From Devosia oryzisoli (lineage in GTDB: Bacteria; Pseudomonadota; Alphaproteobacteria; Rhizobiales; Devosiaceae), in the NCBI RefSeq assembly GCF_014837245.1, contig NZ_JACYFU010000002.1, forward strand, positions 434,001 through 498,000: 64,000 nt of DNA, read 5' to 3'. This document shows, in pieces, positions 6,758 through 16,608 of the stretch. The notes under the pieces are model-generated. The model saw nothing but the letters and a program-made list of their open reading frames with translations. It ran no database searches and was not told where the DNA came from. A program made the position numbers and the translations under genes. Position 1 is the stretch's first letter. Each line of letters starts with the position of its first letter.

Positions 6758-9700
6758 TTAGAGGCCGGCAGCGGCTCGTTCTCGCAAGGCCTGGGCGTCG
6801 CGTGCCGTGACATCGGGATAGTCCGCATCCGAACCCACATCGGGCGACACCTTCCACGAGCGGGCGCAGCGACGCCCTTCGGCCAGCGCCGGCACCACGG
6901 CCACGCCGGGAACATCCTCGAGCCGGAACGCGTCGGCCGGGCCAGAACCCTGCTCGACACTGATGGCGGAGGTAATGGCGATGTCGGCGAGGTCGAGCCC
7001 ATCGAGCGCCGCGGCGTAGCGCGCATCCTCAAGGAAGACGCGCGGAGCGGCCTCCAGCGAAGAGCCGATGCGCTTTTCCCGCCGCTCGATCTCCAGCGCC
7101 CCCGTCACCACTCGACGGACGGCCCGGATCAACTGCCACTTCTGGGCCAGGCCGTCGTCGATCCAATTCGGCGGAACCTCGGGGAAGAGGCGCAGGTGCA
7201 CGGACGAGCCGTCCTCAGGATGCCGCTCAAGCCAGCACTCTTCCATGGTGAACACCAGGATGGGTGCGAGCCACGCCGTCAGACAGTTAAACAGATGATC
7301 GAGCACCGTCAGTGCAGAGCGGCGGCGCACTGAGGAGATCGGATCGCAATAGAGCGCGTCCTTGCGGATATCGAAATAGAACGCGGAGAGCTCGATATTC
7401 ATGAAGTTGGTGAGCAGCGTCACCACCTTGCGGTAGTCGTATTCCTTGTAGGCGGCGCGCACGCCGGAATCGAGCTGGGCGAGCCGGTGCAGCATCAGCC
7501 GCTCGAGCTCGGGCATGTCCTCGGGGTCGACCAGATCGTGGGCCTTGAAGTGCGCCAGATTGCCGAGCAGCCAGCGCAGCGTGTTGCGCAGCTTGCGATA
7601 GCTGTCGACCGTGGTCTGGATGATTTCCTTGCCCAGCCGCAGATCCTCCGAATAGTCGGAAGAGGCCACCCAGAGCCGGAGGATATCGGCGCCGAACTGC
7701 TTGATGATCTCCTGCGGGGCGACGACGTTACCCAGCGACTTGCTCATCTTGCGGCCTTCGCCGTCCATGGTGAAGCCATGGGTAAGAACGCTATCATAGG
7801 GCGCGTAGCCGTTGGTGGCGCAGCTTTCGAGCAGCGAGGAATGGAACCAGCCGCGGTGCTGGTCCGAGCCTTCGAGATACATCGAGGCCGGGAACTTCAG
7901 ATACGGCCATTTCTGCTTGTTGCGCAGCACGAAGGCGTGGGTCGAGCCACTATCGAACCAGACGTCGAGCACGTCGCGCACCATCTCGTAGTCGTCGGGA
8001 TTGCGGTCCGCGCCCAGATAGCGCTCTGCCGCACCGGGCTTGTACCAGGCGTCGGCGCCTTCTTCCTCGAAGCTTTGGGCGATGCGGTGGTTCACCGCCT
8101 CATCCTTGAGGATTTCGCCGCTTTCCTTGTGGACGAAAACGGTGATCGGCACGCCCCAGGCGCGCTGGCGCGACAGCACCCAGTCAGGCCGATCGGCAAT
8201 CATGGCGCGGATGCGGTTCTGGCCGGTGGCCGGATAGAAGCGCGTCTTGTCGATGGCCGCGAGGGCACGCGTGCGCAAGGTGTTCGCGGGCGCGGGAGCA
8301 TTCTTCTCCCCCTCGGGGAGAAGGTGGCCCGCAGGGCCGGATGAGGGGGATGCCCCGATCGGCCGATCCATATAGACGAACCATTGCGGCGTGTTGCGGT
8401 AGATCACCGGCTTCTTGGAGCGCCAGGAATGGGGGTACTGGTGCTTGACGCGGCCGCGGGCGACCATGGCGCCGCGCTCTGCCAGAGCGGTGATGACGCG
8501 CTGATTTGCGTCGCCCTTTTTACCGTTGTCGTCGATGACGCGTGCCCCCTCGAAGCCCGGAGCATCCTTGGTGTAGAAGCCCCCGTCGTCGACCACATAG
8601 GGGATCGAAGGGTCGATGCCGCGCTGCTGCAGCAGGCGGGTCGATTCCATCCAGATGCCAAAGTCGTCGAGGCCGTGACCGGGCGCGGTATGCACGAAGC
8701 CGGTGCCGGCATCATCCGTGACATGTTCGCCATCGAGCAGGGGAACGTCAAATTCGTATCCGCCCGCAAGGCCGCGCAGGGGATGATGCGCCGCCAGAGC
8801 GCCGAGCACGGAAGCGGGCACGTCCTGCAGACGGGTGTGGCCCTCGACCTTGGCCTTGGCGAACACCTCGGCAGCCAGCTTGTCGGCAATGATGAGCTTG
8901 TCGCCGACCTTGGCCCAGTTTTCGGCGGGCGCGGCGGTCACCTCGAACAGGCCGTAGGTGATGCGGCTCGAAAACGAGATGGCCCGGTTGGCGGGGATGG
9001 TCCAGGGCGTCGTGGTCCAGATGACGACACTTGCACCGGTCAGATGCTCGCGATGCGCTATGACCGCGTCGGTGTCGCTGCCATCCACAGCTGCGATGCG
9101 CGAGACCGGAAACTTCACCCAGATCGTATCGCTCTCATAGTCCTGATACTCGATCTCGGCTTCAGCGAGGGCAGTGCGTTCAACCACCGACCACATCACG
9201 GGCTTGGACCCGCGATAGAGCTGGCCGGACATCGAGACTTTCATCAGCTCGCGCGCGATTTGGGCTTCGGCGTCGAAACTCATGGTGAGGTAGGGGTTGT
9301 CCCACTCGCCGAGCACGCCGAGGCGCTTGAATTCCTCGCGCTGGATATCCACCCACTGCTCGGCGAAGGTCCGGCATTCCTGGCGGAATTCCACCACCGG
9401 AACCTCGTTCTTGTCCTTGCCCTTGGCGCGATACTGCTCCTCGATCTTCCACTCGATGGGCAGGCCGTGGCAGTCCCATCCCGGAACATAAGCCGCATTG
9501 TAGCCCAGCATCTGCATCGAGCGCGACACAAGGTCCTTGAGGGTCTTGTTGAGCGCGTGGCCGATATGGATGTTGCCGTTGGCGTAGGGCGGGCCATCGT
9601 GCAGGGTAAAGAGCGGCCGGTCCTTGGCTTGCTCGCGCTGCAGGGCGTAAATGTCCATGTCTTCCCAGCGCTTGAGCCAGTCCGGCTCACGCTGGGGCAG

Positions 9701-9787
9701 CCCGGCGCGCATGGGGAAGTTCGTTTCCGGCAGGAAAAGCGTCGACGAATAATCGGTTTCGGTCGCGCCTTGTGCGGTGTCGTTCAT
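6758..9787 (-). CDS. ileS: Isoleucyl-tRNA synthetase IleS, with a repeat-derived insertion
   Basis: Charges tRNA-Ile in the cytoplasm. The 1009-residue class I synthetase has the HIGH motif at 74-77 ([11 protein letters not shown]), an editing domain, and KMSKS near residue 680 ([10 protein letters not shown]). Near the C-terminus only one of the zinc-finger cysteines found in E. coli IleS is evident (GRRCARSW), a state I believe is common in alphaproteobacteria. Residues about 480-496, between YMDRPI and LRTRAL, are encoded by a GC-rich palindromic repeat (8301-8350) and have no counterpart in the homologues I can recall. The reading frame stays open through it. The gene lies between ribF and lspA. 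Confidence 0.96.
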   Translation of the reverse strand: MNDTAQGATETDYSSTLFLPETNFPMRAGLPQREPDWLKRWEDMDIYALQREQAKDRPLFTLHDGPPYANGNIHIGHALNKTLKDLVSRSMQMLGYNAAYVPGWDCHGLPIEWKIEEQYRAKGKDKNEVPVVEFRQECRTFAEQWVDIQREEFKRLGVLGEWDNPYLTMSFDAEAQIARELMKVSMSGQLYRGSKPVMWSVVERTALAEAEIEYQDYESDTIWVKFPVSRIAAVDGSDTDAVIAHREHLTGASVVIWTTTPWTIPANRAISFSSRITYGLFEVTAAPAENWAKVGDKLIIADKLAAEVFAKAKVEGHTRLQDVPASVLGALAAHHPLRGLAGGYEFDVPLLDGEHVTDDAGTGFVHTAPGHGLDDFGIWMESTRLLQQRGIDPSIPYVVDDGGFYTKDAPGFEGARVIDDNGKKGDANQRVITALAERGAMVARGRVKHQYPHSWRSKKPVIYRNTPQWFVYMDRPIGASPSSGPAGHLLPEGEKNAPAPANTLRTRALAAIDKTRFYPATGQNRIRAMIADRPDWVLSRQRAWGVPITVFVHKESGEILKDEAVNHRIAQSFEEEGADAWYKPGAAERYLGADRNPDDYEMVRDVLDVWFDSGSTHAFVLRNKQKWPYLKFPASMYLEGSDQHRGWFHSSLLESCATNGYAPYDSVLTHGFTMDGEGRKMSKSLGNVVAPQEIIKQFGADILRLWVASSDYSEDLRLGKEIIQTTVDSYRKLRNTLRWLLGNLAHFKAHDLVDPEDMPELERLMLHRLAQLDSGVRAAYKEYDYRKVVTLLTNFMNIELSAFYFDIRKDALYCDPISSVRRRSALTVLDHLFNCLTAWLAPILVFTMEECWLERHPEDGSSVHLRLFPEVPPNWIDDGLAQKWQLIRAVRRVVTGALEIERREKRIGSSLEAAPRVFLEDARYAAALDGLDLADIAITSAISVEQGSGPADAFRLEDVPGVAVVPALAEGRRCARSWKVSPDVGSDADYPDVTARDAQALRERAAAGL
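8301..8350 (-). repeat. Palindromic mosaic repeat inserted in frame inside ileS
   Basis: On the minus strand the order is CCCCTCATCC, a GGCCC/GGGCC hairpin, ACC, then a CTTCTCCCC/GGGGAGAAG hairpin. The same modules in the same order (CCCCTCACCC, GCCGC/GCGGC hairpin, ACC, CTCTCCCC/GGGGAGAG) occur in the hisZ-hisS spacer at 24932-24977. Inside ileS it is read as [18 protein letters not shown] without a stop or frameshift. It resembles intergenic Rhizobiales mosaic elements, here within a coding sequence. Confidence 0.8.
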
Positions 9788-9895
9788 GGGTCGGCAATCG
9801 GTTCAGGGAGTTTTGCGGCGGGTTGTAGCAAGCAAGGGCAGCGGGGGCAAAGGGTGATTTGCGCCTCCTCTTTTCCCCCTCGAGCGGAATGGCCC

Positions 9896-10867
9896 TTACC
9901 GGAAGAACCCCAGCTTCTGGTCCAACTCGCTGATCGGCCGGGCCTTGGCGATCATGTCGCGCGCCTTCCGGCTATCGCGATCCATGGCGGCAATCAGTTC
10001 GTCCAGGCCGTTGAACACTTCCTGGCCGCGGATGTGGCCCACCAGCGCCACATGAAGGATCTGGTCGTAGATGTCTTCGTCAAAATCGAACAGATGCGTC
10101 TCGAACGGCGGCCGCTGGTTGTCGAACATCGGCTTGCCATAGGCGGCAACGCCATCGAGCAGCCGGTCGCCCAGGCGGGCCCGCACGGCGTACACCCCCT
10201 GCGCCAGCTGGAAGCCCGTCGGCGTCAGGGTGTTGGCCGTCGGGTAGCCGAGGTCGCGGCCCCGCTGGTCGCCCTTGACGACGCACCCATCGAAGAACCA
10301 GTGGTAGCCGAGCAGTCGATTGGCTGCAGCGACACTGCCTTCGGAGAGGGCCGCGCGAATGCGCGAGGAGGAAATGACCTCGTCGCCTTCGTCCATCAGA
10401 TCGAGAATGGTCACGGCAAAGGCGCGCTTTTCCCCTTCTGCCTGCAGGAACAGTGGCGTGCCGCGGCGCTGCCGGCCAAAGTGGAAATCGGCGCCGATGA
10501 AGACGCCGCGCACCTGCATGCGCTCAACGAGAAATTCCTCGACGAAGGTCTCCGCCTCGATCTGGGAAAACGCCTTGTCGAACGGCAGGACCAGGATGCC
10601 ATCAAGGCCGAGCGCCTCGGCCAGTTGCGCCTTGGCCGAGCCTTGCGTCAGGCGGAACATGAAGGGCGCCGGAGCGAACACGTCCCGCGGGTGCGGCTCG
10701 AACGTCAGCACGATTGCCGGCGCGCCGGCGTCCCGCGCCGCCTCGCGCAGGGCGGCAAGGATGGACTGGTGGCCCCGATGGAAACCATCGAAATTGCCGA
10801 TGGCAACGAAGGCGCCGCGCAGATGCTGCGGGAAATGGTCGAGGTTGGAGAGGCGGGTGAAGGTCAC
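9896..10867 (-). CDS. ribF: Bifunctional riboflavin kinase/FAD synthetase RibF
   Basis: Phosphorylates riboflavin to FMN and adenylates FMN to FAD. From GTG 10867 (GGAGG eight bases upstream) it has 323 residues. The N-terminal nucleotidyltransferase shows GNFDGFHRGHQ, with the HxGH-like adenylyltransferase motif, and later SSSRIR. The C-terminal kinase domain has GDQRGRDLGYPTAN, the conserved flavokinase GxxLGxPTAN motif, and ETHLFDF. The frame is open further upstream, but the domain begins at the GTG. ileS follows after 108 bases with no T-box-like feature noticed. Confidence 0.95.
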   Translation of the reverse strand: MTFTRLSNLDHFPQHLRGAFVAIGNFDGFHRGHQSILAALREAARDAGAPAIVLTFEPHPRDVFAPAPFMFRLTQGSAKAQLAEALGLDGILVLPFDKAFSQIEAETFVEEFLVERMQVRGVFIGADFHFGRQRRGTPLFLQAEGEKRAFAVTILDLMDEGDEVISSSRIRAALSEGSVAAANRLLGYHWFFDGCVVKGDQRGRDLGYPTANTLTPTGFQLAQGVYAVRARLGDRLLDGVAAYGKPMFDNQRPPFETHLFDFDEDIYDQILHVALVGHIRGQEVFNGLDELIAAMDRDSRKARDMIAKARPISELDQKLGFFR

Positions 10868-10901
10868 GCCACGATCCTCCCCTCCTCCAGCGCCGAGCCC
10901 A

Positions 10902-11768
10902 CTACCACGACAGGCGCGGCAGGTAGCCGGCGACGCGGGCACGGCTGGGCGCCACGAGGTCGGCGATGGCCTGCGGATCGGGTTTGCCGAAGGCGTCGAG
11001 TTCGGCGGCATGGATGGAGCCGGTGATGAACAGCAGGTCGATGCCGAATTGCGCCGCCCCGGCAGCGTCGGTGCGTACGCTGTCGCCAATCCCGAGAACC
11101 CGCGACTTCTCGATGCTGCCGCCGGCCGCCTTTTCGGCCAGATAATAGGCTTCCTCGTAGATGGGCGGATAGGGCTTGCCGGCCATATGCACCATGCCGC
11201 CCATGGCCGAATAGAGGTCGCCCAGTGCGCCCCCGCAATAGATGATCTTGTCGCCGTGCTCGACCACGCGGTCGGGATTGGCGCAGATCATCGGCAGTTT
11301 GCGAGACAGCCAGAGCTTGGCGCGTTCGCGATACATTTCGGGCGTATCATCATCGGTGTCGAGATCGGTGACGATGACCGCCTCGGCTTCCTCGGGCCCG
11401 CTGCGCCGCACGTCGAGCCCTTCGTAAAGAGCGTCGTCGGCGGTGGGCGGGCCCACATGGTGGATCGCCTTACCGCGATATTTTGCCACCATGGAGCGTG
11501 TGCAATCGCCCGACGAGACGATCGCGTCATAGGCGTCGCGCGGCACGCCCAGGCGATCGAGCATGGCGATGATCGGCCCCGAAGGGCGCGGCGCGTTGGT
11601 GATCAGCACCGCCCGGCCTCCGGCCTGCCGGAACTTGCGCAGCGCGTCCACCGCTTCGGGAAAGGCAGATACGCCGTTGTGAACAACGCCCCAGACATCG
11701 CTCAGCACGGCGTCATAGCGCCCCGACAGATCGGAAAGACCGGAAATGGTTGGCAAGGGCGCAGACAT
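10902..11768 (-). CDS. HAD-superfamily class IIA hydrolase (TIGR01459-type)
   Basis: A 288-residue phosphatase-like protein. Motif I is LSDVWGVVHNG, where Asp24 is the nucleophile and the usual second Asp is replaced by Trp, typical of this alphaproteobacterial subfamily. Motif II is LITNAPRP and motif III/IV lies around MAGKPYPPIYEEAYYLAEK and GIGDSVRTDAAGA. The physiological substrate is unknown. It lies upstream of ribF with a 34-base gap on the same strand and is probably co-transcribed, which is a hint, not proof, of a nucleotide or cofactor link. Confidence 0.86.
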   Translation of the reverse strand: MSAPLPTISGLSDLSGRYDAVLSDVWGVVHNGVSAFPEAVDALRKFRQAGGRAVLITNAPRPSGPIIAMLDRLGVPRDAYDAIVSSGDCTRSMVAKYRGKAIHHVGPPTADDALYEGLDVRRSGPEEAEAVIVTDLDTDDDTPEMYRERAKLWLSRKLPMICANPDRVVEHGDKIIYCGGALGDLYSAMGGMVHMAGKPYPPIYEEAYYLAEKAAGGSIEKSRVLGIGDSVRTDAAGAAQFGIDLLFITGSIHAAELDAFGKPDPQAIADLVAPSRARVAGYLPRLSW

Positions 11769-11857
11769 GGCGGTCTTTCAGCGGTGAGGGCCTGATGTGG
11801 CTCTATCGTCAGTTTGGGCCGGCCGATCAAGAGAAAAGGCCAGCCGAAGGGATCAGT

Positions 11858-13120
11858 TCAAGACTCGGCTCGGCGCAGTTGGGCGCCCACCGAGCGCATG
11901 GGTTCGAAACCAAGATCGCTTCTGACGGGTCCGGGAGCGGCCACGTAATCCCCCTGAACCAACAGGATATCGCTGTCGATGAATTCCACGATCTGCCGCT
12001 CTCCGGTAATTCCCGTTGCCATCAGTGCCACCTCGAAGCGGGCGAGATAGGCCGCAATGTCGGTGACGTGGAAATCGGTATAGCGCTCGGGTGCGGAGAG
12101 AAACGCCGTCGCGTCCACCCGGACCGATCGCACGCCCAGCGCCGCGAGGTCGGCCACGTCGATCCGAAGCGACTCCATGTCCGAGAGGGAAAATCCAGCG
12201 CCCTTGCGCGCGATGGCCTGAACCGTGGACCGCTCTGGCGTGGTCATGCCACGCCATTCGGCATCGGGGACTTTGAAGACCAGCCCGGAAGCAATGGCGC
12301 GATTGGCGTCGAGGATGGCCAGCAATTGCTCCAGCGCCGGCGGGTCCGAAAGGGTCGCGCGGGAGAGAGGGATATAGAGGGTCACCTGTTGACCGCCCGC
12401 GCGAGCGCGGCGGCCGATCGTGACGGCCTCCACAAGGCCACTCGACTCGATCTGCACCACGACGTCCCTGCCCCCACGACGCGGCATGAAGTCCGGCGCG
12501 TTGGCGAGATCGCCATCCTCGAGCTTGAGCCGCGGCACGAGATCGTAGCCGGCGGGCCGGCGCTGGGGCAGCTTCACCACGGGCTGGATGTGATGGATCA
12601 GCCGGTTTTCCGCCAGCGCCTTGCGGAGCATTGGCAGCGGGATTGTCGGCTCGGGCAGGTGCTGGGGGGCACGATCGAAGGCGGGCGAATACGAAACCTC
12701 GTACCGGCTGGGCTGCCGGTCGGAGCCACCGGCCGCCTGGGCGGCTTTCTCGACCTTCACCTCCATGTCCGCGACCGCCTCTGCCACCTGGCGAATGACG
12801 GTGCCGAGCACGGAAATGTCCGCTTCCACCGTTTCCAGCCGCTCACCCGGTTTGAGGTCGGTGAGCGCATTGATGCGCTGGCCGAGAACCAGGCCGGCCT
12901 GCGCATCGGTCGCCAGAAGCCGCGACAGCTCCTCGATCGCACGCTCGAGGCGGGTTTCGGCGCGTACCCGCAATTGTCGTTCCATCAGCACCACGCTGGC
13001 GCAGCCGAACACCACGGCCACGAGGACCGCATTGGCCGGCGTGAAGACGAGCGCAAAATAGGCCAGTGCGCCCATGGCGACGGAGGCGAGTGCGATCAGG
13101 GAATAAACGAGTGCCTGCAC
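11858..13120 (-). CDS. Membrane-anchored degenerate EAL-domain protein
   Basis: From GTG 13120 the protein has 420 residues: two N-terminal membrane helices (about 3-25 and 27-46), a coiled-coil-like stretch (50-125), and an EAL-like fold from about 160. The catalytic motifs of c-di-GMP phosphodiesterases are missing: the EAL position reads YDLVPRL (192-198), and the DDFG loop reads FSLSDMES (310-317). The C-terminal pattern (VRVDATAF, ATGITGERQIVEFIDSDILLVQG) still follows the family. It is therefore probably not an active phosphodiesterase and may bind c-di-GMP or act by protein contact. The GTG start has only a weak AGG upstream. Confidence 0.8.
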   Translation of the reverse strand: MQALVYSLIALASVAMGALAYFALVFTPANAVLVAVVFGCASVVLMERQLRVRAETRLERAIEELSRLLATDAQAGLVLGQRINALTDLKPGERLETVEADISVLGTVIRQVAEAVADMEVKVEKAAQAAGGSDRQPSRYEVSYSPAFDRAPQHLPEPTIPLPMLRKALAENRLIHHIQPVVKLPQRRPAGYDLVPRLKLEDGDLANAPDFMPRRGGRDVVVQIESSGLVEAVTIGRRARAGGQQVTLYIPLSRATLSDPPALEQLLAILDANRAIASGLVFKVPDAEWRGMTTPERSTVQAIARKGAGFSLSDMESLRIDVADLAALGVRSVRVDATAFLSAPERYTDFHVTDIAAYLARFEVALMATGITGERQIVEFIDSDILLVQGDYVAAPGPVRSDLGFEPMRSVGAQLRRAES

Positions 13121-13232
13121 GGGCGGACCTGGAGCCCCTTCCGATGCGCCGGGGATTCGGCTCGTCTGGTCATAGCATCGACGCCGGGCCGGCAAAAGCG
13201 GCGGGGCTTCGCTCTCCCGCGCTAATCGCCGT

Positions 13233-14441
13233 TCAGGACTCGAAGAGTTCCCAGGCGCGCGAGAAGAAGGTGTGGAAGAACACCAACTGCGCCACGCCGA
13301 TGGCGGCGGCAGAGCGGCCCAACTGCCCCGGCTTGATATCGGGCAGGCCATGCCCAAGCGGCGGCAAGAGCGGCAGGCTCTGGCGGATGGCGCCGATCAG
13401 CCGGGCAAGGATGGGGTGCGGAAAGTCGCCGCCAATGACCAGCGTGTCCACTTCGACAAGGGCGCGCGTGGTCATGACCGTCTGCGCCAGGATATACCCC
13501 GCGTCTTCGAGCCAGGGCGCGACCACCGATTCGAGAGCGGGCCAGTCCCACTGCATGGGGTCGGGCGTTTCCGGCCTGATGCCGGCCGCTCCCAGCCTTT
13601 GGCAGAGCGCAAAAACAGAGGCCGCGAGGTGGGGAAAGGTGGGCTTGCCGTTGCTATCGACGGCGACGGTCGATCCGAGGTCGGCGGCATTTCCCGTGGG
13701 GCCATCCCAGAGCACGCCCTGCACCACGAGCCCTGCGCCGATGAACGTGCCCACGTGCAAATAGGCAAAGCCGGCTGGCCGGGGCGAGGCATGGAAGGCA
13801 ATTTCACCCCAGGCCGCGGCGTTCCCGTCGTTGACCTCGTGAACCGGCAGGTCAAGCTTGCTGCCGAGGTAAGCGGCCATGTCGAGATCGGCCCAAGCCT
13901 GCATCTGGTCCGCCGTGGCCCCCATCCGCGTCAATGTCTGGCCGAACGTGCCGGGGGTCGCCAGGCCGATGCCGATGAACCGCTGGCGCTGTTCGCCGGA
14001 TAATCCGGAGCTCAGGATGGCGACATCCTCCAGGAGCGCCGCGCCGATCGTCGCCGGATCGGGAAAGGGATAGGCGCGACGGCGGCTCGCAAGCACTTCG
14101 CCCGACATGGCGAACAGAACCACTTCGCTATGCCGCCAGCCCAACTCGATCCCGAGGCTGAACGCGCCCGTAGGGTTGAGGCGATAAGGCGTCGCCGGCT
14201 GGCCGCGCCGCCCACGCAACACCTCTCCGCGAATGATGAGATTGCGCTCCTCGAGGTCGGCCAGGATGCGCGCCGTCGTCTGAGGTCCCAGCCCGGTGAT
14301 GCGCGCGATGTCGGCGTTGGAGCAGCCAGGAATGCCCGCCAGCAGTGTCATGACCGCGCGTTCGTTGGCCACCCGCACACCGGATTGAGCCACACCTTTG
14401 ACGATCGGCTGGAAGGCGTCCTGATTCACTTTCTGTCGCAT
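13233..14441 (-). CDS. ROK-family transcriptional regulator (NagC/XylR type)
   Basis: A 402-residue regulator. The N-terminal winged helix (about 22-75: ANERAVMTLLAGIPGCSNADIARITGLGPQTTARIL in context) is followed by a ROK sugar-kinase-like domain with IGIGLATPG and EVNDGNAAAWGE. The usual ROK zinc motif CxxGxxGC is not evident, so the sensor domain may lack the structural zinc. Such proteins normally repress sugar genes and release DNA on sugar binding. No sugar operon adjoins it, so its targets are unknown. It diverges from the sigma-54 activator gene. Confidence 0.86.
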   Translation of the reverse strand: MRQKVNQDAFQPIVKGVAQSGVRVANERAVMTLLAGIPGCSNADIARITGLGPQTTARILADLEERNLIIRGEVLRGRRGQPATPYRLNPTGAFSLGIELGWRHSEVVLFAMSGEVLASRRRAYPFPDPATIGAALLEDVAILSSGLSGEQRQRFIGIGLATPGTFGQTLTRMGATADQMQAWADLDMAAYLGSKLDLPVHEVNDGNAAAWGEIAFHASPRPAGFAYLHVGTFIGAGLVVQGVLWDGPTGNAADLGSTVAVDSNGKPTFPHLAASVFALCQRLGAAGIRPETPDPMQWDWPALESVVAPWLEDAGYILAQTVMTTRALVEVDTLVIGGDFPHPILARLIGAIRQSLPLLPPLGHGLPDIKPGQLGRSAAAIGVAQLVFFHTFFSRAWELFES

Positions 14442-14574
14442 GGCGGTGACATAAGCCCGGAATGGTGCAGGACCGCAAGAACGGAATATTTACCCTAATC
14501 GCTCACCATTCGCAGGCCTCCTTGCGGGGTGGCAAACGGACCACGAACCGGCGAAGAAACGGACAGCAGCGCAC

Positions 14575-16005
14575 ATGGCCAGACTTCCAGCAAGCGATTC
14601 CGTCCTTTGCGGGCAGCTTCTGCTGATCGACCGTGAGGAGCGGACTGCCCGCCAGACCGGTGCCGCACTGAGTCGCGCCATGCTGACTGCGCCCGAAGTG
14701 GTCGTCGTCGAGGGCGGCCGCAGCGCTGCCGAGCGTCTGCGCCGCGAGCGATTCGATATCATCATCGCCGACCTCGAGAGCCTGGCTGACCTGGCCATGG
14801 GCATCGAGGACGCGATTCTGCGGCTGGTGAAACTGGCCCAGGGCGCCCTCATTCTCGCCATTGCCGATGGCGCCTCCGTGAGCACCGCCCTCGTGGCGAT
14901 GCGCGCAGGTGCGCATGACTATGTCTCCAAACCCATCTCCCCCGAGGCCCTTGCTGCCCGGATCGGGGAACTCGCCCACCGGCACGGGCGCTCGCGCGCC
15001 CTGGCAGCCGAGCCGGCCACCGGGCCTGCAGTGGCCGATTTTGCAGGCTTTGTCGGCTCCTCAAGCGCCATGCAGTTTCTCTACGAGCAAATTTCGCGCG
15101 TGGCGGCTTCCGCCGCGCCGGTGTTCATCACCGGAGAAAGCGGCACGGGAAAAGACGTCTGCGCCGAGGCGTTGCACGCGCAGGGGCCGCGATCGAACAA
15201 GCGGTTCGTCGCCATCAACTGCGCAGCCATTCCCCGCGACCTCATGGAAAGCGAGTTGTTCGGTGTGACGCGCGGAGCGTTCACCGGTGCGCACGAAGAC
15301 CGCAAGGGCGCAGCAGAACTGGCCGACGGCGGCACGCTCTTTCTCGACGAAATCGGGGAGATGGACCTCTCCCTTCAGTCCAAGCTCCTGCGCTTTCTCC
15401 AGACCGGCATGGTGTCGCGCGTCGGTGAGGTTGCCGCCCGCAAGGTCGACGTCAGGGTCATCTGCGCCACCAATCGCAATCCCATGCAGATGATCGCCGA
15501 CCGGCTGTTCCGGGAGGATCTGTTCTACCGGCTGCACGTGCTGCCGATCCATCTGCCACCCCTGCGGCAACGGCCCACCGACATCATGGTCCTGGCCCGT
15601 CATTTCCTCGCGCGCTATGCGGCCGAAGAGCACAAGCAGTTTGCCGGCTTTTCTGCCGATGCGGCACAGGTGCTGGCCGGTGCGGAATGGCCGGGCAATG
15701 TGCGCCAGCTGCAGAACCTGATCCGCCGGATCGTGGTGATGTTCGATGGCGAAGAAATCGATGCGACCATGCTGATGGCCGCCGATATCGAATCGCAGGC
15801 CGCCGCCCCCTCCCCTGTCGAACCGCCTCGCCCGGACCGCAGCCGGCAGGTCCTGCCCATGTGGCAGCAGGAGCAGCGCATCATCGAGGACGCGATCGAG
15901 ACGTTCGGCGGCAATATCTCCATGGCCGCAGCGGCTCTGCAAATCAGCCCGTCCACCATCTACCGCAAGCGGCAGAGCTGGGCCGAAATGGCCGTCGCCA
16001 GCTGA
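14575..16005 (+). CDS. Sigma-54-dependent response regulator (NtrC/FlbD-like architecture)
   Basis: Activates RpoN-dependent promoters. The 476 residues hold a receiver-like domain (about 13-135) with the probable phospho-acceptor Asp66 (IIIADLES) and Lys119 (YVSKP), an AAA+ domain with Walker A GESGTGKD (187-194), the sigma-54 contact motif GAFTGA (234-239) and Walker B LFLDEI (255-260), and a C-terminal Fis-type helix-turn-helix (FGGNISMAAAALQISPSTIYRKR). No kinase gene is adjacent. The regulon cannot be read from this window. Confidence 0.9.
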   Translation: MARLPASDSVLCGQLLLIDREERTARQTGAALSRAMLTAPEVVVVEGGRSAAERLRRERFDIIIADLESLADLAMGIEDAILRLVKLAQGALILAIADGASVSTALVAMRAGAHDYVSKPISPEALAARIGELAHRHGRSRALAAEPATGPAVADFAGFVGSSSAMQFLYEQISRVAASAAPVFITGESGTGKDVCAEALHAQGPRSNKRFVAINCAAIPRDLMESELFGVTRGAFTGAHEDRKGAAELADGGTLFLDEIGEMDLSLQSKLLRFLQTGMVSRVGEVAARKVDVRVICATNRNPMQMIADRLFREDLFYRLHVLPIHLPPLRQRPTDIMVLARHFLARYAAEEHKQFAGFSADAAQVLAGAEWPGNVRQLQNLIRRIVVMFDGEEIDATMLMAADIESQAAAPSPVEPPRPDRSRQVLPMWQQEQRIIEDAIETFGGNISMAAAALQISPSTIYRKRQSWAEMAVAS

Positions 16006-16071
16006 GCGCCTGCTGCCACGCGCTGACACGCGGACGATCCATCCTTCCTTCTGGCGCAGGGAGGAAGATGC

Positions 16072-16608
16072 ATGACGACAGGCCACGTGTTCATCGGAAC
16101 CAGCCTCGATGGGTTCATCGCCCGCAAGACCCACGATATCGCCTGGCTGACCGGTTTCCCGACCCCGGGCGAAGACCACGGCTTTGCGGCCCATATGGCG
16201 CGGGTCGACGGCGTGGTCATGGGGCGCGGAACCTATGACGCTATCAAGGAGATGCGGCCCTGGTACTACTCCAGGCCGGTCGTGGTGCTGAGCCGATCGC
16301 TCAAGCAGGCGGACGTGCCCGCGGAGATCGCCGACAAGGTGGAAATCATGGAGGCCACGCCGGCGGACGCAATGGCAGCGGTTGCTGGCCGCGGCTGGCG
16401 CCGCGTCTATGTGGATGGCGGCGCTGTGATCCAGTCGTTCCTCAGAGCGGGCCTTGTCGAGGATCTGGTGATCAGCCGTATCCCGGTCTTGATCGGAGAC
16501 GGCATCTCGCTATTCGGAAAGCTGGAGCAGGACTTGTCACTCGAGCACGTGGAGACCCGGGCTTTCCCATCGGGTCTCGTGCAGTCGACCTATCGCGTGC
16601 GGGGCTAA
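16072..16608 (+). CDS. Dihydrofolate reductase family protein (RibD C-terminal-like)
   Basis: A 178-residue reductase-like protein, similar to YyaP/YwjB-type proteins. It starts GHVFIGTSLDGFIAR, has the family's DGVVMGRGTYDAI and RRVYVDGGAVIQSFL segments, and ISRIPVLIGDGISLF near the end. These proteins bind NADPH and are mostly uncharacterised; it is not the essential FolA. The stop overlaps the convergent EamA gene by 4 bases. It lies 66 bases after the sigma-54 activator and may be co-transcribed with it. Confidence 0.85.
   Translation: MTTGHVFIGTSLDGFIARKTHDIAWLTGFPTPGEDHGFAAHMARVDGVVMGRGTYDAIKEMRPWYYSRPVVVLSRSLKQADVPAEIADKVEIMEATPADAMAAVAGRGWRRVYVDGGAVIQSFLRAGLVEDLVISRIPVLIGDGISLFGKLEQDLSLEHVETRAFPSGLVQSTYRVRG

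Noticed and set aside
8384..11026. An 880-codon open frame on the plus strand opposite ileS and ribF
   Set aside because: It lies antisense to two certain genes, has no domain signature, and long antisense frames are usual in GC-rich genomes where third positions are G or C.
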